DNA of 64,000 bases from Caldilineaceae bacterium (GTDB taxonomy: Bacteria; Chloroflexota; Anaerolineae; Caldilineales; Caldilineaceae), in the NCBI GenBank assembly GCA_020634815.1, contig JACKBA010000002.1, positions 328,563-392,562 on the forward strand. Direction: 5' to 3'. The notes below the pieces were generated by a model. The model did no database searches and was not told the origin of the DNA. It was given only the letters and a program-made list of their open reading frames with translations. A program made the translations under genes and the position numbers. Positions 27,322 through 39,431 of this stretch are shown piece after piece (within the stretch, counting starts at the first letter, position 1; every line of letters begins with the position of its first letter).

Positions 27322-27666
27322 TCAATGCCCAGATCGGTCAATCTGTCGATCAATTTCATTGAGAAACTCAGCGAAAAGAACTGCACGCCCTTCAGTCGTC
27401 GGGATGTGGGCAGAAGGATCACCGAACGGGTGGACATGCCATCCTCCGGTGTTATCTGCACCATAGACTCGCCGACCACTCCGGATCAGCGCGTAGCTGA
27501 CAGTTCTCGTTTGCTGGTTATAGTACGCCTCGAGAAAACCTCCGACGAACAAGTCAATATGAATCTTGATTCGCCGCTTTGTCAATGACTCGATGACAGG
27601 ACTGTCGCAGATCGGCGATTTGTAGGCATCGGAAAAGACCTGTCGCTGAAAATCGTCAACCGTCAC
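27322..27666 (-). CDS. TumE/DUF6516-like toxin candidate
   Basis: A 114-residue protein with the sequence features I associate with TumE/DUF6516 proteins: a beta-rich core KRRIKIHIDLFVGGFLEAYY and a conserved segment YGADNTGGWHVHPFGDP-SAH. It starts with GTG overlapping the stop of the upstream gene by four bases, the usual arrangement for a toxin coupled to its antitoxin. The base composition is lower in G+C than in the flanking suf genes. The family assignment is from memory of the motif. Alternative: an uncharacterised non-toxin pair. Confidence 0.6.
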   Translation of the reverse strand: MTVDDFQRQVFSDAYKSPICDSPVIESLTKRRIKIHIDLFVGGFLEAYYNQQTRTVSYALIRSGRRVYGADNTGGWHVHPFGDPSAHIPTTEGRAVLFAEFLNEIDRQIDRSGH

Positions 27667-27971
27667 CAGAGTGACTCCGCCATTGCGCGCAAGTCATCTT
27701 CGTCGGTGAGAAGCCCCTCCCATTCCCAGTAGTCTTTCTCGACCTCATAGGAATGTCGATCTGATATCTTCCCGGCATCCCATGCTGCACGAAAATCAGC
27801 GAAAGGCATTCCGTATTTCTCCTCAAAGGCTTCCTTTTCCGCTTCGATCGTGCGCAGGCGCAGTTGCAGCCAATCCTTCACAGCCAGCGTCACAGCGACT
27901 TCGAGTCTTGGCTCATGCGTGAGCGTGGTCAATATCGTTGCAACAGGTTTCGAGATGACATCACTAACCAT
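27663..27971 (-). CDS. Putative cognate antitoxin
   Basis: A 102-residue acidic, helical protein. It has an N-terminal part ATILTTLTHEPRLEVAVTLA, a helix KDWLQLRLRTIEAEKEAFEEKYGM, and an acidic end DRHSYEVEKDYWEWEGLLTDEDDL that resembles partner proteins of TumE-type toxins. AAGGAAAG precedes the ATG at about five bases, and its stop overlaps the start of the toxin candidate. The pair lies between sufS and sufU in the same direction and so could be read from the suf promoter. A hypothesis, not a proven antitoxin. Confidence 0.6.
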   Translation of the reverse strand: MVSDVISKPVATILTTLTHEPRLEVAVTLAVKDWLQLRLRTIEAEKEAFEEKYGMPFADFRAAWDAGKISDRHSYEVEKDYWEWEGLLTDEDDLRAMAESLW

Positions 27972-27982
27972 GCGGTCTTTCC

Positions 27983-29224
<1,242 letters not shown>

Positions 29225-29242
29225 ATGGTATCCGTCTGAAGT

Positions 29243-29368
29243 GAGGGGATGTGCGAATGAAAAGATGAGGGGATGAGAAGATGAGGGAATGATAGAAAAC
29301 GTCATCCTGTCACCTTGTCATCCTGTCACCTTGTCATCGTGTCACCCTGTCATCCACTCATCCAATCA
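29243..29368. repeat. Inverted repeat of GATGA / TCATC words
   Basis: The left arm GATGAGGGGATGAGAAGATG pairs with repeated CACCTTGTCATCCTGT words on the right. It lies between sufS and the sulfurtransferase gene, inside the operon, with the same word family as 3449-3484, 17749-17780 and 31738-31888. Confidence 0.82.
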
Positions 29369-29371
29369 CGG

Positions 29372-30229
29372 TCATTTCTCAATCGGCAATTGTACGCCGT
29401 TTCCCCACTCCGTCCAAGAACCGTCGTAGTTACGCACATTGGGATAACCCAGCAGCCGTGTCAGCACAAACCACGAATGGCTGCTCCGCTCGCCGATGCG
29501 GCAATAGGCGACGACGGTATCGGACGGCTTGAGCCCCTGCTCTTCCTCGTAGATAGCGCGCAGTTCGGCAGCGCTCTTGAAGGTGCCGTCTGGGTTGGCG
29601 GCACGCGCCCACGGCACGCTCTTGGCGCCGGGGATGTGACCGCCGCGCAGCGCGCCTTCCTGCGGATAGTCGGCCATGTGCAGCAGCTCGCCCTTGTACT
29701 CGCCGGGGCTGCGCACGTCGACCAGCGGCAGGCCGGCCTCCACGTGTTTGAGCACATCGTTGCGGAAGGCACGGACCGGCGCATCGTTGCGTTCTTGTGC
29801 CACGTAGCTCGTCGCCGGGTAGGACGGAGTCTCACGCGTCAGTTCGCGGCCCTCGGCCACCCACTTCATGCGCCCGCCGTCCATGATCTTGGCGTTGGTG
29901 TGGCCGAAGAGTTGGAAGACCCAGTAGGCGTAGGTGGCCCACCAATTGTTCTTGTCGCCGTAGAAGACGACGGTGGTGTCGTTGGCGATGCCCAGCCGGG
30001 ACATGAGCGCCTCGAACTGTGGCTTGGAAATATAGTCGCGCACCACGGGATCGTTGAGATCCACATGCCAGTCCACCTTGACGGCGCCGGGGATGTGGCC
30101 CACTTCGTAGAGCAGGATATCCTCGTTGCTCTCCACCAGCCGGATCGACGGGTCGCTGCCGTGCGCAGCAACCCACTCCGTGCTGACGAGCGCGTCGGGA
30201 TTGGCGTAACCCTTGTCGGAAATGTTCAT
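29372..30229 (-). CDS. Thiosulfate/3-mercaptopyruvate sulfurtransferase (two rhodanese domains)
   Basis: A 285-residue tandem rhodanese. The N-terminal inactive domain has RLVESNEDILLYEVGHIPGA, and the C-terminal active domain has DVRSPGEYKGE with the catalytic cysteine in AYCRIGERSSHSW, followed by NYDGSWTEWGN. GAGGAGG four bases before MNISDKG fixes the start. It sits between sufD and sufS, so it may feed sulfur from thiosulfate or mercaptopyruvate into the SUF pathway in parallel to SufS; this use is inference. No signal peptide, so cytoplasmic. Confidence 0.95.
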   Translation of the reverse strand: MNISDKGYANPDALVSTEWVAAHGSDPSIRLVESNEDILLYEVGHIPGAVKVDWHVDLNDPVVRDYISKPQFEALMSRLGIANDTTVVFYGDKNNWWATYAYWVFQLFGHTNAKIMDGGRMKWVAEGRELTRETPSYPATSYVAQERNDAPVRAFRNDVLKHVEAGLPLVDVRSPGEYKGELLHMADYPQEGALRGGHIPGAKSVPWARAANPDGTFKSAAELRAIYEEEQGLKPSDTVVAYCRIGERSSHSWFVLTRLLGYPNVRNYDGSWTEWGNGVQLPIEK

Positions 30230-30269
30230 GGTTCCTCCTCTGCCTTTTGTATTGCCGGAGAGACAGAAT

Positions 30270-30320
30270 AGGAGATTGGAGGCAGCAGGGGAACGCCCGG
30301 CCAATCTCGCAATCTCCTAC
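30270..30320. repeat. Short inverted repeat of GGAGATT words
   Basis: GGAGATTG pairs with CAATCTC(G)CAATCTCC across a loop of about 24 bases, between sufD and the sulfurtransferase gene. Confidence 0.75.
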
Positions 30321-30362
30321 CCTCTAGATATTCGTTCGTGTCGCCCGATCGACGGATGTCGA

Positions 30363-31703
<1,341 letters not shown>

Positions 31704-31737
31704 GTCAATAACTCCTATCGTATGTGACAGGTCGGTA

Positions 31738-31888
31738 GGTTGACAAAACGAGAGAATGATCAGGTGACAAGATGACAAAATGATGGGATGACTAGATGAC
31801 TCTTGCGGCAAGAATTTGCGTTGCGCTTCATCCGGTCATCTTCTCATCCTGTCATTCTCTTCACCCTTTCACTCCCTCATCTTCTCAA
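31738..31888. repeat. Inverted repeat of GATGAC / GTCATC words
   Basis: Repeated ATGACAAAATGATGGGATGAC words on the left face CATCTTCTCATCCTGTCATTC words on the right, with a GC-rich centre. It lies between sufB and sufD. Confidence 0.8.
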
Positions 31889-31891
31889 CCA

Positions 31892-33307
<1,416 letters not shown>

Positions 33308-33322
33308 TGGATTCTCCTTTGC

Positions 33323-34132
33323 TTACGCGGCCACGGCTTCGCCGAACTCGCGCTCGACCCAACCGTAACCCTTCTCTTCGAGCATATGGGCGACTTCGGG
33401 GCCGCCGGTCATGACGACGCGGCCGCCGTAGAAAATGCTGACGTAGTTCGGCTTGACGTAGTTCAGAATGCGCTGGTAGTGCGTAATCAACAGAAAGCCG
33501 CGATCCGGGGTCGCCAGCTTGTTGATGCCATCCGACACGACGCGCAGCGCGTCGATGTCCAGGCCGGAGTCCGACTCATCAAGGATGCCGAACTTGGGCT
33601 CGAGCATGGCCATCTGCAAGACCTCGGTGCGCTTCTTCTCACCGCCCGAGAAGCCGTCGTTTAGGTAGCGGCGGGCAAAGCTCGGGTCGACGTTGAACTC
33701 TTTCATCTTGTCGGTAAGCTCGCGGCGGAACTCGCGCATGGGCATGAGATTGCTGCCGATGACGCCGCTGCGCCCTTCCGCCTCGACCGGCCGGGTCGTG
33801 TAGCCGCGCACGTTGCTTACCGCGGTACGCAGGAAGTTCGCCACGCTCACACCGGGCACGGCCACCGGGTACTGGAAAGCCAGGAAGACGCCGGCCTTGG
33901 TGCGCTCGTCCGGCTCCATCTCCAGGATGCTCTCGCCGTCGATCAAAATATCGCCGTCGGTAATCTCATAGTGCGGGTGGCCGGCAATGACATAGGCCAG
34001 GGTCGACTTGCCCGAGCCGTTAGGCCCCATCAGCGCATGGATCTCACCGCTGCGCAGGGTCAGGTTGACGCCCTTCAGAATCTCGCGGTCCTCGACCGTC
34101 GCGTGAAGGTTGCGAATTTCCAGAACACTCAT
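33323..34132 (-). CDS. sufC: Fe-S cluster assembly ATPase SufC
   Basis: A 269-residue ABC-type ATPase with Walker A GPNGSGKST, the Q-loop region FLAFQYPVAVPGV, the SufC-typical signature SGGEKKRTE, Walker B FGILDESDSGLD, and the H-loop LLITHYQRIL. ATP binding by SufC drives the shape change in SufBD that builds the cluster. First structural gene of the operon, 145 bases after sufR; a possible second promoter lies in that gap. GAGGAGT precedes the ATG. Confidence 0.99.
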   Translation of the reverse strand: MSVLEIRNLHATVEDREILKGVNLTLRSGEIHALMGPNGSGKSTLAYVIAGHPHYEITDGDILIDGESILEMEPDERTKAGVFLAFQYPVAVPGVSVANFLRTAVSNVRGYTTRPVEAEGRSGVIGSNLMPMREFRRELTDKMKEFNVDPSFARRYLNDGFSGGEKKRTEVLQMAMLEPKFGILDESDSGLDIDALRVVSDGINKLATPDRGFLLITHYQRILNYVKPNYVSIFYGGRVVMTGGPEVAHMLEEKGYGWVEREFGEAVAA

Positions 34133-34190
34133 TGCTGTTACTCCTCTTTGCGAAAGCTTGGCAATCTACTTGCCGAATTCAACTCTTTTG

Positions 34191-34218
34191 ACAATAGCTC
34201 GTACTACCGTAAAGGCAA
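34191..34218 (-). promoter_or_regulatory. Possible promoter ahead of sufC
   Basis: On the minus strand TTGCCT, a 16-base spacer and TATTGT. The downstream part GCTATTGTC(A)A repeats the same string found at the -10 of the sufR promoter. Weak -35 match, so tentative. Confidence 0.3.
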
Positions 34219-34277
34219 TCCACTGTCCAAACAGCGTTCCTTCATCCAATTCCAGTGGCGCCCTGTACAAAACCCGT

Positions 34278-34961
34278 TCAATCATGGGCGGCGTGCCCGT
34301 TACCAGTCGCCGCGCTGCCGTTGCGTGCAGCCGCCACAACCGTGAAGGTGCAGCCGGCGTGTCCCTCCAGCATGCACTGGCTCAGGCTGACATCGGTGCC
34401 AAGCACCTTCTCGAGCATGCTGCGGTCCATCTCGCAGATTTCACGGTGCTCCTGCGCCAGTTCGTGAAAGGGGCAATTGTAGGTGCGCAGAACGATTTCC
34501 TCATTGGCGGTTAGAGCGTCGGCCAACACGCCGTTACCGTTGAGCGCCTGGGCCAACTCACCGACCCGGTCCTGCAACAACGTCGAGCGCACGGAGGAAG
34601 CATATTTGCCCGCCAGTCGCGTGCCGACGCGGTCGAGCAATTCGGTCGCGCGCGACTCGCCTTCGAGGTGGAAAACCTCCTCCAGCAGCGTCAGCGCCAG
34701 ATCATCACAGTGACAGGCAAACAACTCCTGCACTTTGGCCGTTGTAAAATAGGCATGGTGGGGGCGCCCAACGCCGGAGTGAACCGGCCGGCGCTCGATA
34801 TAGCCCTCCGCCTGCAAGGTGGTCAAGTGCTGGCGTACGGCCGTCGTCGTCACGCCCAGCAATTCCTCGATCTCCTTGATCGTGGCCGAGCCCTTGCGCT
34901 GCAAGAACTCCACAATCTGCCAGAGCGGCGATTCACGTCGGTTGAAAGTGCTCAGTGTCAT
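34278..34961 (-). CDS. sufR: SufR-like iron-sulfur transcriptional regulator
   Basis: A 227-residue regulator with an N-terminal winged helix-turn-helix (ATIKEIEELLGVTTTAVRQHL, DeoR/ArsR-like). A C-terminal cysteine set follows: NCPF, then after twelve residues IC, then SLSQC and AGC seven residues on, matching the Fe-S ligand pattern of SufR. In cyanobacteria SufR with a bound cluster represses the suf operon. The start was chosen at MTLSTFN, with AGG before it, which puts it just downstream of a consensus promoter containing a perfect dyad. The chain ends in a short Ala/Gly/Asn-rich tail after the last cysteine. Confidence 0.92.
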   Translation of the reverse strand: MTLSTFNRRESPLWQIVEFLQRKGSATIKEIEELLGVTTTAVRQHLTTLQAEGYIERRPVHSGVGRPHHAYFTTAKVQELFACHCDDLALTLLEEVFHLEGESRATELLDRVGTRLAGKYASSVRSTLLQDRVGELAQALNGNGVLADALTANEEIVLRTYNCPFHELAQEHREICEMDRSMLEKVLGTDVSLSQCMLEGHAGCTFTVVAAARNGSAATGNGHAAHD

Positions 34962-35023
34962 CGAACCTATCGTCCTACCGTCAGCGCCTGCGACGACTCG
35001 CAGGTCGTTGTTGTGTGAATTGG

Positions 35024-35052
35024 ACAATAGCATGACAAAACAATTTTGTCAA
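35024..35052 (-). promoter_or_regulatory. Promoter of sufR and the SUF operon
   Basis: On the minus strand a perfect TTGACA (35047-35052), a 17-base spacer and TATTGT (35024-35029). It lies 63 bases upstream of the sufR start. Confidence 0.75.
35033..35051. promoter_or_regulatory. Putative SufR operator
   Basis: A perfect dyad TGACAAAA-CAA-TTTTGTCA that overlaps the -35 element and the spacer of the sufR promoter. Its position fits a repressor site for autoregulation by SufR; the sequence differs from the cyanobacterial CAAC-N6-GTTG site. Confidence 0.65.
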
Positions 35053-35070
35053 ATGAAAGTGTTTTAATTG

Positions 35071-35104
35071 CAAAAAAGACCGGCGCCATCAATGACGGCG
35101 CCGG
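35071..35104 (-). terminator. Intrinsic terminator of the MFS gene
   Basis: On the minus strand CCGGCGCC pairs with GGCGCCGG around a nine-base loop, followed by TCTTTTTT. It separates the transporter gene from the suf promoter. Confidence 0.92.
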
Positions 35105-35135
35105 CAGAGTCCATTCTGGCACGCAGGGGCGAATT

Positions 35136-36362
35136 TCAATCGGCAGCCGCGGAAGGTGCTGGAGCCGATACGGGGGCCGATGACGGCAGCGGCTCTGGCA
35201 GGGCAGGTTCCGGACGGCGGCCCGATGGCAAGGCAAAGCCAATCAACCCGGCAATGAGCGGGAAGACGGCCACGACGGAAAGCACCGGCAGCAGGCCAAA
35301 GTGCGTGGCCGCAATGGCCTCGAGCCAGGCCATGAACGACCCGCTGGCAAAAATGAAGCCGAGCACCAGCCCGCCGGCCAGCCCGCGCCGATTAGGCGCC
35401 AGTTCCTGCGTCATGACGAGCAGCAGGCTGTGCGGCATGCTCAACAACATGCCGGCTAGAATGGCAACGGCAAAATAGGCGACGCCAGTCACGTGGAGCA
35501 TGGCGTAGGCGAAGGGAACGCTCGCAATCGAGGCGACAATCATGATGGTACGGCGATTGAAGCGATCGCCCAGATAGCCGCCGGTCAGCGTACCTAGCGC
35601 GCCGGCAAAGTTGAAGAGCCCGAGCATGAGCCCGAATTGCGCCGCCGAGAACCCGATCGACTCATAGTACTTGGGCAACAAGGTCGCGTAGCCTTGGGCA
35701 GTGCCTGAGCGGAAGAGGATGAAGAGCACGAAGGCCGTGATGACGATAGCGGCCGCCGTGTGCGCACGGTTGCCCCGTTTGGCCTGATCGTCGACGCGCG
35801 GGATCTTTGGCGCAACGGGCAAGGCGTCATTCATGTACATGAACATGAGCACGACGGCCGGAATGGCAATCAGCGCCATATAGGGCATGGCGCCCAGCCC
35901 GCGGCTGCCGATGACAAAGCCGGCCAGGATCGGGCCGAGCGCCAGGCCGGTCTGCCCGCCCAGGAAGAAGTACGATGTCGCCGTCGCCGCCTTCTTGCCG
36001 CCGGACGCCGACGCGTTGACCATGCCGGCGGCGTGGAAGGCGCCGCTGCCCAGCCCGCCGATCATGAGTGCCGTGATGAAGAGCGGGTAGGTGGGCATGA
36101 ATGCCGCCGCCGCGTAGAAGATTGCGGTCCACAGCACACCGACCGCGCCGATCCAGCGCCCGTTCAGCTTGTCGGTCAGGCCACCAAACAGGGGCTGGCT
36201 CATGGCGGCGAACATCTGGTACATCATGGCCCCAAAGCCGATCTGCGCGATGGTCAGGTTGAACTGCGCGGCGGCCAGCGTGAGGATGATCGCCACGGAC
36301 GAGTTCAGGATATCGATCGAAAAATGGCCGTACGATGCGGCCATCAGGCGCTTTTTGTTCAT
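35136..36362 (-). CDS. MFS transporter, fosmidomycin-resistance (Fsr) type
   Basis: A 408-residue protein with twelve predicted membrane helices. The N-terminal part (HFSIDILNSSVAIILTLA, then GGLTDKLNGRWIG) and the second-half loop GGYLGDRFNRRTIM follow MFS rules and resemble the Fsr drug-efflux group. A hydrophilic link joins helices 6 and 7, and the C-terminus is a proline/alanine-rich tail. The start was set at MNKKRLM; the ribosome site is weak. Substrate unknown; small-molecule export is inferred from the family. Confidence 0.87.
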   Translation of the reverse strand: MNKKRLMAASYGHFSIDILNSSVAIILTLAAAQFNLTIAQIGFGAMMYQMFAAMSQPLFGGLTDKLNGRWIGAVGVLWTAIFYAAAAFMPTYPLFITALMIGGLGSGAFHAAGMVNASASGGKKAATATSYFFLGGQTGLALGPILAGFVIGSRGLGAMPYMALIAIPAVVLMFMYMNDALPVAPKIPRVDDQAKRGNRAHTAAAIVITAFVLFILFRSGTAQGYATLLPKYYESIGFSAAQFGLMLGLFNFAGALGTLTGGYLGDRFNRRTIMIVASIASVPFAYAMLHVTGVAYFAVAILAGMLLSMPHSLLLVMTQELAPNRRGLAGGLVLGFIFASGSFMAWLEAIAATHFGLLPVLSVVAVFPLIAGLIGFALPSGRRPEPALPEPLPSSAPVSAPAPSAAAD

Positions 36363-36990
36363 ACTTGCTACCCCAATCCCTGCACAAAGCAATAAGCCCC
36401 ATCATATCACAGAGAGCCGGCTCTGACACCGTATGCGGTCATTCGATTTCTATCTTTTGGCGATCGGCGCCATCGACTGGCAACACATTCATTGCGGATC
36501 CGGCCTCAAAATCAGCTACTCAATTCGCCGTAGCGACGTTCGTACACATGGGATCATCCGCCAGTCCATTCGTAAGCAAAAACTGCGATCCTTCGCGACA
36601 ATTGACCGATTGTTGTCCTGGAAAAAGACTAGACATTTGTGCCCGCACGTCGCAGCATTGTGCCGATGCGCCCGATCCGGAACGCACAGCACAGATGCCG
36701 TCAATTGCCGATTGAACTGCCGGCCGAAACGAACTAAGCTATTTCTCAGAGCGGATACCGAACGGCTTCATCAATTCTTCTTTCGCCGCCGGCTCCGACC
36801 TATACAGCAGTACACTGACATAGAAGGACTATCGCCGGCAACTCACACCTCACTTTCACTATCTGTAGCGGCTACTCTGTTCTGCCAGCAGAGCAAAGTC
36901 ACACCTTCATTTGTTTTGGGTCGTCTGCTCATGGACGCCCCATAGTCTGTTTGCTCATCTGTTCTTATTGCACTTATCCGGAGGATTCAT
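36363..36990. other. 628-bp gap without a supported gene
   Basis: A stretch lower in G+C than its surroundings. A 170-codon frame is open on the plus strand, but its codon choice and composition (many Arg, Cys, His) do not look coding and it has no ribosome site. No repeat array or clear promoter is visible apart from the leader of the exported protein that follows. Confidence 0.5.
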
Positions 36991-39333
36991 ATGTCTCCAG
37001 CGAACAAGGTCTTCGCTTCGGCAGGCTTCGTCGTGGTTGCCTGTCTCTTCTTTGGCGCGCTGCTTGCCCTCGGGCCGGTAGCGCCTGTCTACGCACAAGA
37101 AACAACGCCGAACGTGGCGGTCATCACGAGCACGGTAGATCTGGCAACCACCACCACGTCGATTACCGTGCCCGTGACGCTGACCGTTGATGCCGAAAAC
37201 ATCTCAGCGCTGACGTTCCAGTTGGACTACGACCAGACCTGCATACACATCGACGACGCCTCGTCCGATGTGAGCGGGTTGCCCAGTGGCAACGGCTTCG
37301 CCAACAGCGTCATCGACGACCCCGCAAATGGCCTCCTCGACATCTCGATCTGGGATACCGAAGAAACACAAACCGCTCTGACAAGCGGTTACGTTGCAGT
37401 CATCGAGTTCACGCTCGAAGCGTTGTGTCGCACCAACAACGCCGACACAGACATCGTTTTCAGTTTCTCATCCGATCCTGCCGTGACGTTCGGCGCCACG
37501 AACGGCTCATCCGTATCCGGCGCGTCCTATTCCGGCACCTACACGCTGGACATCAACCAGTTACCATCCAGCGTTGGATTCACTCAGAACGATTCCAACG
37601 CCACGGAGAATGTCAGCGGCTCGCGCTCGGTGGGCACACTCAGCGCCACGGATCTGGACGGATCGGATTCACACACCTTCGCCCTGGCCACGACCTGCAC
37701 CGCACCATGGGATAACCAGGGATTCGGCGTATCGTCCAACACTCTGATCACCGACCGCACGTTCAACTATGAAGGAACCGGCACCTACACCGTTTGCGTC
37801 CAGGCGAACGACGGTCAAGGCGGCATCTTTGCTGAAACGGTGACCGTCACAGTCATAGACGCCAACGACACGCCGACCGCCATTGAACTCTCGGCCAACT
37901 CGATTGTCGAGGGGTCGGCCATCAGCACAACGATCGGCACTTTCACGTCCACTGACGAGGATGCCGGCGAAACCTTCACCTACTCATTGGTCTCGGGCAC
38001 CGGCTCGACCGACAACGACTCGTTTGACATTGTCGACGGCGCCCTTGTGGTCAGCGACACTCTCGACTACGACAGCCAGGCGCTCTACAAGATTCGCGTG
38101 CGCACCACCGATAGTGAAAGCGCCACCTACGACCAGCAATTCACCGTCATCGTGCTTGGCAAGTCAGTTCTATCACTGAAGGGTGAGCCTGACGTCCCGT
38201 ATGTCGTCTCCGGCAGTAGCATCAACGTGCCGATCAACTTTGCAGCCATGGGCAACGATGTGGTAACGGCCACGTTTGATATCGACTACAACGACACATG
38301 TCTGGTCTATGCTGGCGCCGGCGGCCTCACCGGCCTCCAGAGCGGCTTCTCCAGCGTAACCACCGACAACAGCGACGACGGCACGGTCACGGTGGACATC
38401 GCCAGCAGCACGACGGTGCTCAAGGAAGGGGTGTTGGGCTATCTCACGTTCACCGGCGATGCGGCCTGCGATCCCGGCCAATGGACAGACATCACCTTCT
38501 CCGGTACACCCTCGTTGAAAGCTGCCGGTGGCTCCACGTTCAACTACGCCACCTCGAATGGCAAGATCGTCGTAGTGGCGAACGATACACGGGGCGACTG
38601 CAACAGCGATGGATCACGCAATGCCGGTGACTTCTCGGCTACAGCCCGTGAAATCTGGGACAGCGAGTCAACCGACAGCACTTCCCAGGATCTTGCGCCA
38701 GACTCATGGTTGTGGACACCCAGTGGTAGCTATGCCGGAAGCGCACAGGGCTGCGATTCGAACAACGATCGCAAGTTGGCTGTGGCAGACCTGGTCTGTA
38801 CGGCGCGCCTCTTCTTTGGCGCAACTTGCACCGTCGGCGTGGCGGCCGCGGCCAGTGAGCCCGCCGTTGTCGCCGCTCCAGCGGCTGTGCTCGCAAGCGC
38901 GGAAACCGCGGTTGAAGCCCCGGTTTATCTCCAGACAAACGGTAGCAATGTGGGCGCGGCAGCGTTCACCGTGAATTTCGACCCGGCGCAACTTCGACTG
39001 GACCCGACCGATGGCGACCAGGATGGCATCCCGGATGCTGTGATCCTGAATGCTCCGGCCGGAATGCTCAGGATGGTCATGTACGATGCTGCACCTGGCC
39101 AAATCCATATCATGCTATCCGGCGTCGTCATGCCGATGCCGACACTGGCCGACGGCAAACTTGCCAGCATCACGCTGACTGGCAGCGCCCAGGCCACAGG
39201 CGTACTCACCCAGGTGACGTTGACTGACGTCTCACTTGGTGATGCTGACGGCAACGAAGTGCCGGCCGAAGTACAGGTATTGGCGCCGGATGGCATCCAG
39301 CCTGGCCTATTCCTCCCGATGGTCACGCTCTAG
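36991..39333 (+). CDS. Exported multidomain surface protein: cohesin-like, cadherin-like, dockerin-like domains
   Basis: 780 residues with a signal peptide (cleavage near VYA-QE). Domains in order: cohesin-like (about 45-190) with LTFQLDYDQTC and a closing LEALC; two cadherin-like repeats (about 195-390), the second led by ANDTPTAIELSANSI and EDAGETFTYSLVSGTG; a second cohesin-like domain with FDIDYNDTC and GDAAC; a dockerin-like pair of calcium loops, GDCNSDGSRNAGDF and GCDSNNDRKLAVADL; and a third cohesin-like domain lacking the cysteine pair. The chain ends GLFLPMVTL. Outside the cell; probably part of an adhesive or scaffold assembly. It is followed by a hairpin and a shorter paralogous gene. 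Confidence 0.85.
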   Translation: MSPANKVFASAGFVVVACLFFGALLALGPVAPVYAQETTPNVAVITSTVDLATTTTSITVPVTLTVDAENISALTFQLDYDQTCIHIDDASSDVSGLPSGNGFANSVIDDPANGLLDISIWDTEETQTALTSGYVAVIEFTLEALCRTNNADTDIVFSFSSDPAVTFGATNGSSVSGASYSGTYTLDINQLPSSVGFTQNDSNATENVSGSRSVGTLSATDLDGSDSHTFALATTCTAPWDNQGFGVSSNTLITDRTFNYEGTGTYTVCVQANDGQGGIFAETVTVTVIDANDTPTAIELSANSIVEGSAISTTIGTFTSTDEDAGETFTYSLVSGTGSTDNDSFDIVDGALVVSDTLDYDSQALYKIRVRTTDSESATYDQQFTVIVLGKSVLSLKGEPDVPYVVSGSSINVPINFAAMGNDVVTATFDIDYNDTCLVYAGAGGLTGLQSGFSSVTTDNSDDGTVTVDIASSTTVLKEGVLGYLTFTGDAACDPGQWTDITFSGTPSLKAAGGSTFNYATSNGKIVVVANDTRGDCNSDGSRNAGDFSATAREIWDSESTDSTSQDLAPDSWLWTPSGSYAGSAQGCDSNNDRKLAVADLVCTARLFFGATCTVGVAAAASEPAVVAAPAAVLASAETAVEAPVYLQTNGSNVGAAAFTVNFDPAQLRLDPTDGDQDGIPDAVILNAPAGMLRMVMYDAAPGQIHIMLSGVVMPMPTLADGKLASITLTGSAQATGVLTQVTLTDVSLGDADGNEVPAEVQVLAPDGIQPGLFLPMVTL

Positions 39334-39374
39334 ACCTTGGCATCGATCGGTGAGTGCCGGTCGATACGCACCTA

Positions 39375-39414
39375 AACAAGGGGTAGGCGGAAGCAATACC
39401 GTCTACCCCTTGTT
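39375..39414 (+). terminator. Strong hairpin after the first surface-protein gene
   Basis: AACAAGGGGTAG pairs perfectly with CTACCCCTTGTT (12 bp). Only a weak T run follows. It ends 17 bases before the next start codon, so it may attenuate rather than end transcription. Confidence 0.6.
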
Positions 39415-39431
39415 GCCATTTTCTGGTTGCC

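Noticed and set aside
36433..36945. 170-codon frame upstream of the first surface-protein gene
   Set aside because: No ribosome site, amino-acid composition unlike a real protein (Arg/Cys/His-rich) and no recognisable motif; probably non-coding.
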